Shown: positions 59,055 through 64,000 of the stretch, piece by piece | How the letters are laid out: every line of letters begins with the position of its first letter | Numbering within the stretch: the first letter of the stretch is position 1 | DNA from: Phascolarctos cinereus | Taxonomy: Eukaryota; Chordata; Mammalia; Diprotodontia; Phascolarctidae | DNA: 64,000 nt | Reading direction: 5' to 3' | NCBI RefSeq assembly: GCF_002099425.1 | Contig: NW_018344004.1 | Span: 5,633,501 to 5,697,500, forward strand | Position numbers and translations under genes: made by a program | The notes under the pieces: model-generated | The model's database searches: none | What the model saw: the letters and a program-made list of their open reading frames with translations, nothing else | Told to the model about the DNA's origin: nothing

Positions 59055-59070
59055 CGTGCGTATCTATGTA
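58796..59070. repeat. TA/CA simple repeat with internal 68-bp-period duplication
   Basis: Alternating purine-pyrimidine DNA. A 56-bp segment (58851-58906) is repeated at 58919-58974 with the same bases, 68 bp apart. It ends in (CA)n(TA)n at 59006-59046. Confidence 0.9.
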
Positions 59071-59988
59071 TCCCTACATTTACCTCCCCCTCAAAACCTA
59101 AGGAAAATTTCTGTTCTTGTGAATACTGGTAGATTGTAATAGGCTAATAAATAAAATGAACTACATTATAATTAAATTAAATTTGACTTGAATGTGGTGC
59201 TATGTTTGCTTTAAGGAATAAAATGAAGTTATTTGTAAATAACACCCAAAGATAAGTACTATCTTAATAACTTTCTACTTTTCTTCTCACTTAAAATTTA
59301 AATATTCCTTAGTATTCAAAATGCCACAGATTCTTGTTTGTATGACTTTGTTTATAGAAATCTATAAATCTGGTTTCATTTTGGTTAAACTGTTATGCAG
59401 CTATTTTAAATAGTCACTCAATATTTATTTAATTCATCACCTAGCATAATGAATTGGTTTCTTATTCACTGGCTATTTTCAATTCAATTCAACCAATATT
59501 TTTGGAGTATGCTAGGTATTAACGATGCAAAGAGAAAATGACATAGTCCCTGCACTCAGAAATCTTGCATTCTACTGGGGAAGTATACTACATACACCAA
59601 TATTTTTCAGTTTTTACATATGGCTTGGGTGTATGTATGATACAGAACTCAAATATTCAAAAAATCAGTGTGCCTTTGAATGTTGGCATTTTTGTAAATG
59701 ATGCAAGTGTGCCATACCTCTACAGTTGATTGTCCAGCATAGCTCTTGTTTACATTTTCCCATATGGAATGCTATGATAAATAACTAAAATAAAAAGTCT
59801 AAATAAAAAACAAAATTATAGTCTCAGAGTGTTGGAATAAATCTTAATACATAATATATAATTCACTGTTGTATTTGTAAACTACAGGAAAAAAAGATAA
59901 AAGTTTTGGGACAATTGATGATAATTACAGAATGTACACTAAATTTCCACTGAATTTGAGACAAAAAAATACTTTAAGACATGCTAGG

Positions 59989-59991
<3 letters not shown>
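59071..59991. other. unassigned; old dispersed-repeat phrase
   Basis: 59475-59590 ('tcaattcaaccaatattttt', 'tagtccctgcactcagaaat') is the unassigned dispersed type seen at 52690. The rest is AT-rich and not recognised. Confidence 0.4.
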
Positions 59992-60044
<53 letters not shown>

Positions 60045-60054
60045 TGTGGGGGGG
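59992..60054. repeat. (TG)n microsatellite with G run
   Basis: About 27 TG units with one interruption, followed by GGGGGGGG. Confidence 0.95.
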
Positions 60055-61044
60055 GTTATGAGTGAGAGGGAACATAAGTTTTAGTCATCACTAAAGTAGA
60101 GTATATCATGAGCAAATGGATAATCCTCACTAAATTGCCCATTTAGTGTATATGTCTGTTTTATATTTTTAGTTGGTGAACTTATATTCATAAAATTTAA
60201 TACAAATTTGAGTCCTAATTAACAGCTTCCGGACTAAAGGCCTGGGGTAGTCAGAAGGAGGGAAGCATTACCATGACACATTCCTTCACTAAATGGGCTG
60301 AATACTTCTAGGTCCCAGTGATACACTATTAACTACACTGACTTTGTTAGTTAATCAGATGTTTTGCCACTGGGAATTGCCTGTGTGAATAAAGTCTGAC
60401 AGAGGCATCTGCTTCACCTCAAATATAATGACACAAGTGTGTCACTTATTAGCAACTAAGGGAAAAAATACTTGTGGCATTCATCCCAAGGCACTGTGGC
60501 CCATAGTTAAGTGCCATCCTCATTTAGAGTGTAAGGTCAGGATGCTCTTCATTTGCATAAAAATCAAAGAGTGAATCAACAACCTGTCAGAGTATATGCT
60601 ATGTAGATAGTGTACACTTTTCTTTTTTATGCTATTACTTTTAATTTGAAGAAATACAGAATTTAATACTGGACATCATTTGTATATTTCAAAATTTCAT
60701 ATTGTGGGGCTCATCTGTATGCAAAAATGAGTCATGTCATCTGTGACTTCCCATATTGTTAGTCAACAAATCCTGACTCAAAGTACTTAATTTGATCTGT
60801 ATTTTAATTGATCTATACTACATTGTTCTGTTTTCCTTATCTTATATCTGTGGGGTAAAAGGGAAGTATAATAGATAGAAAATTATACTTTTTGTCATAA
60901 TAATAATTACTACATTAAATAACAGAGGCTACATAATGTAGTAGCTAGAGGTTTGGCCTTGGAAACAGAAGTAGAATAGAATTCTGTTCATTTTTTCCCT
61001 ATTCTATTCTTCTATTCTGCTAACAGCAATAATAATACCGATAT
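60055..61044. other. unassigned
   Basis: 60935-60990 ('aatgtagtagctagaggttt') may be the head of a plus-strand MIR. Otherwise no gene or repeat seen. Confidence 0.35.
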
Positions 61045-61157
61045 TGATAGTGATAATAAAGCAGCTAAGTGTCTGAGGTCAGATTTAAACTCATGAGCCT
61101 TGAGTCTTCCTGACTTGAGGCCCAGCACTTTATCCACTGTGCCACCTAGCTGCCCAC
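61045..61157 (-). mobile_element. CORE-SINE 5' half
   Basis: 'agtgtctgaggtcagattta', 'gagtcttcctgacttgaggc' and 'actgtgccacctagctgccc' are the antisense 5' half. The CORE and tail are missing. Confidence 0.75.
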
Positions 61158-61304
61158 ATAATAAAATGACATCTTATGTACTAATATCCAGTGTATCACA
61201 CATAAAAAAATAATAGTAGGATAAACACTTGTTCTATAACTTTTTATCTGAACTTTATGAAACAATTGGAACAGAATGATTTTTCTTTTTAAAAAATATT
61301 TTAG

Positions 61305-62462
61305 GAGCCAAAATGGTGAAGACAGGGACTCACTTGAGCTCTCCCTCAAATCCTCCAAACACCTATAAAAATGACTCTAAACAAATTCTAGAGCAGCAGA
61401 ACCCACAAAAAGGCAGAGTATAGAACAACTTTCTAGTCCAAGACAACCTGGAAGATCAACAGAAAAGATCTGTTGCACCAGGCTGGGAGAGAAGTATAGT
61501 TCAGTGCAAGCCATACCAGTACAGACTGGGTCCCATTGAACCTGGACCAAGCCTCAGGGGACTGAATCACAGGCAGCTGTGGCAATTTCCAGACTTCTCA
61601 ACCTACAAATGCCAAAGCCAACTTAGAAGGTCAGTGGGAAAGGTCTGTCAGTGAGAGAGGAGCAGGGTCTAGCCCCAGTCCCAGCACAGCTCCAGGGTGG
61701 CAGTGGTGGTGGCAGCAAAGGCAGTGGCAGTGGCTTCCTCTGGAGTTTTCAGCCCACAGAAGATAAGGGGATCGAATGACTTGTCAGAAGGAGGTCTGTT
61801 GGCTAAAATTGAGGCAAGATTCTGTTGCTTTGTCCATGCTTGGATCTGGATCACAGTTCTGGGGCAAGGAGTAATGGCATATCAGAGCTTGCGGCAGCAG
61901 TACAGAAGGAACCCTTCTCACAGTTCCAGGGCAGAAAAGAGTGCTTGTCATCACTCGGAGTAAACACCTCTCCTTAGATCACAACACCTTGGAAGAACTG
62001 AAAACTTACAGGTCCCTTGAAGTATCTTTGAAAACAGCTGCACAAGCCCCCTGAAGCTTAGGACCATTTGCCCTTTACACAGGAAGCAGAGCCTTACCTT
62101 AACAAAGAGTTAAAAAATCAAATTATTGGCTGACAAAGTGAACAAACAGTGTGAAAAAGCTCAGAGTATAGAACTTACTTTGGTAACAAGGAAGATCAAA
62201 ACACACGCACAAAAGAAGGCAACAAAGTCAAAGCTCCTACATCCAAAGCCTCCAAGAAAAATATGAATTGATCTCAGGCCATGGGAGAGCTCAAACAATA
62301 TTTTAAAAAGCAAGTAAGAGAATTAGAGGAAAAATTGGCAAGAGAAATGAGAGTGATGCAAGAAAATCATGAAAAAAGAGTCAGCAGCTTGCTAAAGAAG
62401 ACCCAAAAGCTCACTGAAGAAAATAATTCCTTAACAATTAGAATGAAGCATATGGAAGCTAA
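61305..62462 (+). mobile_element. HAL1/L1 5' half
   Basis: Starts at 'ggagccaaaatggtgaagac', the 5' end seen at 9817, and runs through a GC-richer 5'UTR (61305-62180; 'ccacaaaaaggcagagta' shared with 9928) into the ORF1 start (62180 onward) and the coiled coil. Homology stops abruptly at 'atggaagctaatgactc' (62453), where minus-strand L1 sequence begins. Confidence 0.8.
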
Positions 62463-62592
62463 TGACTCTACCATTTTGCTGTTACTGTGTACAATGTTTC
62501 TTCTGGTTTTGCTTACTTCACTTTGTATAAGTACATATAAGCTATCCCAGATTTTCCTGAAACCATTCTGCTCACCATTTCTTATAACATAA
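62281..62592 (+). pseudogene. chimeric ORF: ORF1 coiled coil plus antisense L1 3'UTR
   Basis: An open 103-codon frame. Residues 1-60 are the ORF1 coiled coil (EEKLAREMRVMQENHEKR, LLKKTQKLTEENNSL, MEANDST). Residues 61-103 come from reading an inverted L1 3'UTR and form a hydrophobic tail (ILLLLCTMFLLVLLTSLCI) that would look like a membrane anchor. The fusion is a by-product of a rearrangement and lacks the RRM and C-terminal domains. No sign of expression. Confidence 0.75.
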
Positions 62593-62735
62593 TAGCTTGG
62601 ATCTTTGGTTTTATCAAACACTAGATTACTATGGCCATTTGCTACTGTGTATTGTGTGCTTAATCTATTCCACTAATCCACCACTCTATTTCTTAGCCAG
62701 TACAAGATTGCTTTAATGATTCATATTCCAACTTC
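62463..62735 (-). mobile_element. L1 3'UTR/ORF2 C-terminal fragment
   Basis: 'tgttactgtgtacaatgttt' and 'ctgaaaccattctgctcacc' are antisense 3'UTR as in 1969-2200. From about 62600, minus-strand FDKTKDP and 'ctattccactaatccaccac' correspond to the ORF2p segment FDKPE...QWNR. The left end has no T run, so the 3' end is missing. Confidence 0.7.
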
Positions 62736-62744
62736 TGCACTCCT

Positions 62745-64000
62745 TTAACGTTGTAGCTGCTAGATCTTGTGTGATCCTCAGTGTGGTTCCATGGAAGTTG
62801 AATTATTTCTTTCTGGATGCTTGAAGTAGTTTCTCTTTAAATTGGTAACTTTGGAATTTGGCTACAATATTCCTTGGAATTCATTGGAATTACTTTGGGA
62901 TCTCTTTGAGGAGGTGATCATGGACGCTTTCAATTTTATTTTACCCTTTGGTTATAGGATAATGGGGATTTTTTAATGTCTAATTTTTAAAATAATTTTA
63001 ATAATTTTAATGTTGATGATATATCTAAGCTCATTCTTTAATTATGGATTTCAGGTAGTCTAATAATTCTTAAATTATCTCCTTGCAATCTTTTTTCCAG
63101 GTCACTTGGTTTTCTAATATTTCATATTTTTCTCTATTTTTTTGTCCTTTCAACTTTGTTTTATTGTTTTTTAATGTCTCATGGAGTTATTAGCTCTTAT
63201 TTGCCAGTTTCTAATTTTTAAGGAATTCATTTCATCAGTGAATCTTTTTTACCTCTTTTACCATTTGGACAATTCTGGTTTTTAAGATGTTATTTTCTTT
63301 AGTATTCTTGTGCCTCTTTTACCAAACTGCTAAATGTCTTTTCATAATTTTCTTTCTCTGCTTATTTTCTTTGCCTAATTTTTCCTCTAACACTCTTATT
63401 TGAGTTTGAATTTTATTTTTAGCTCTTCTAGGAATTCTTGTTGGGCTTGTGTACAATTCACACTTTTCTTTGAGGTTTTACTTGCGGCTGTTTTGACTTG
63501 ATAGTTTTCTTCAGAGTTTGTGCCTTGATCTTCCCCGTCAACATAGTACTTTTTATGACCAAGTTCTTTTTTTTGTTGTTGTTTTCTCACTTTTTAACCC
63601 TTTGTTTTCATTTTGAACTTTTTGTTAATGTTGGATTCCATTCTTGTGGTTGGTATTGGGGTAGAGTGGTACTGTCTTAAGCTTCAGGCTTCTTCCAAAT
63701 GCTCTTTTCAGATATAGTTTGATGGATTTGGGAGTTTTTGGTGCTTCCAAAATGAAGTAATCATCCCTGGCTTGAGAGTTCTCAAAGCTGCTGCTTCTCT
63801 CTCTACCACCAAGTTCTACTTCTGGTGTTTGATACATGTGAGCTCCAGGCCATCCTCCTTCCCCTTTCACAAATACTTCTTTGTGGCATCCTCTCTTGCC
63901 TTGAGAGAAAAGAATATCTCTGATTTTTGTTGACTCTGCCACTCCAAAATTCAATTTGAGGCATGATTTTAAAGTTATTTGGAGGGAAATATTGGGAGAG
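62745..64000 (-). mobile_element. L1/HAL1 ORF1 and 5'UTR, cut by window end
   Basis: 'gctagatcttgtgtgatcct' to 'gatctctttgaggaggtgat' (62760-62920) is antisense ORF1 C-terminal/RRM. 63190-63420 covers the coiled coil ('ggaattcatttcatcagtga', 'ctcttttaccaaactgctaa'), and 63640-64000 the 5'UTR. It lies opposite to 61305-62462, giving a large inverted repeat. It continues beyond the window. Confidence 0.75.

Overview
The window looks like intergenic or intronic DNA from a marsupial. It is AT-rich and CpG-poor. It carries the usual metatherian repeat set: tRNA-derived CORE-SINEs with the conserved block around gacttgcccagggtcaca, Mar1-type SINEs with an RTE-like tail, abundant L2, CR1/L3, and several L1 copies with marsupial-type HAL1 (half-L1) structure. 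The species cannot be fixed from the sequence; opossum, dasyurid and diprotodont genomes all carry these families. I found no convincing host protein-coding gene, no functional RNA gene and no CRISPR array. Nearly all long reading frames lie inside repeats or microsatellites. All family names are from memory of consensus sequences, with no database search.

Layout. 1-9.7 kb: end of a minus-strand L1 5'UTR, an internally deleted L1 (1722-4103) with a SINE at its edge, a MIR-type SINE, and two diverged L2 blocks. 9.7-14.1 kb: a 3.65-kb, apparently full-length HAL1 (9817-13469) that splits a CR1/L3 fossil. 15-17.5 kb: a Mar1 SINE and a long L2 with its 3' end. 17.5-24 kb: mostly unassigned sequence with an RTE endonuclease fragment and a (GA)n tract. 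24-28.5 kb: an L2 split by a 3.1-kb L1/HAL1 composite with a perfect 14-bp target-site duplication. 28.7-33.9 kb: an old L1 3' end, microsatellites, and an L2 holding a hAT-like foldback element. 34-46 kb: unassigned sequence with CR1/L3, MIR-type SINEs and a perfect 76-bp tandem duplication. 47 kb: an LTR. 49.5-51.4 kb: a second internally deleted L1. 54-56.6 kb: an L2 holding a solo LTR and two SINEs. 57-61 kb: unassigned sequence with one unexplained ORF and microsatellites. 61.3-64 kb: a plus-strand HAL1 5' half abutting minus-strand L1/HAL1 sequence.

What stands out is the record of LINE-1 deletion derivatives. At least three internal architectures occur in one 64-kb window: ORF1-spacer-ORF2 C-terminus; spacer-endonuclease N-terminus-ORF2 C-terminus; and ORF1-spacer-3'UTR. 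All lack the reverse-transcriptase core. Copies also differ in the number of about 63-nt (21-residue, three-heptad) units in the ORF1 coiled coil. These elements would have depended on a full-length L1 for mobilisation. Nothing here suggests a working new system.
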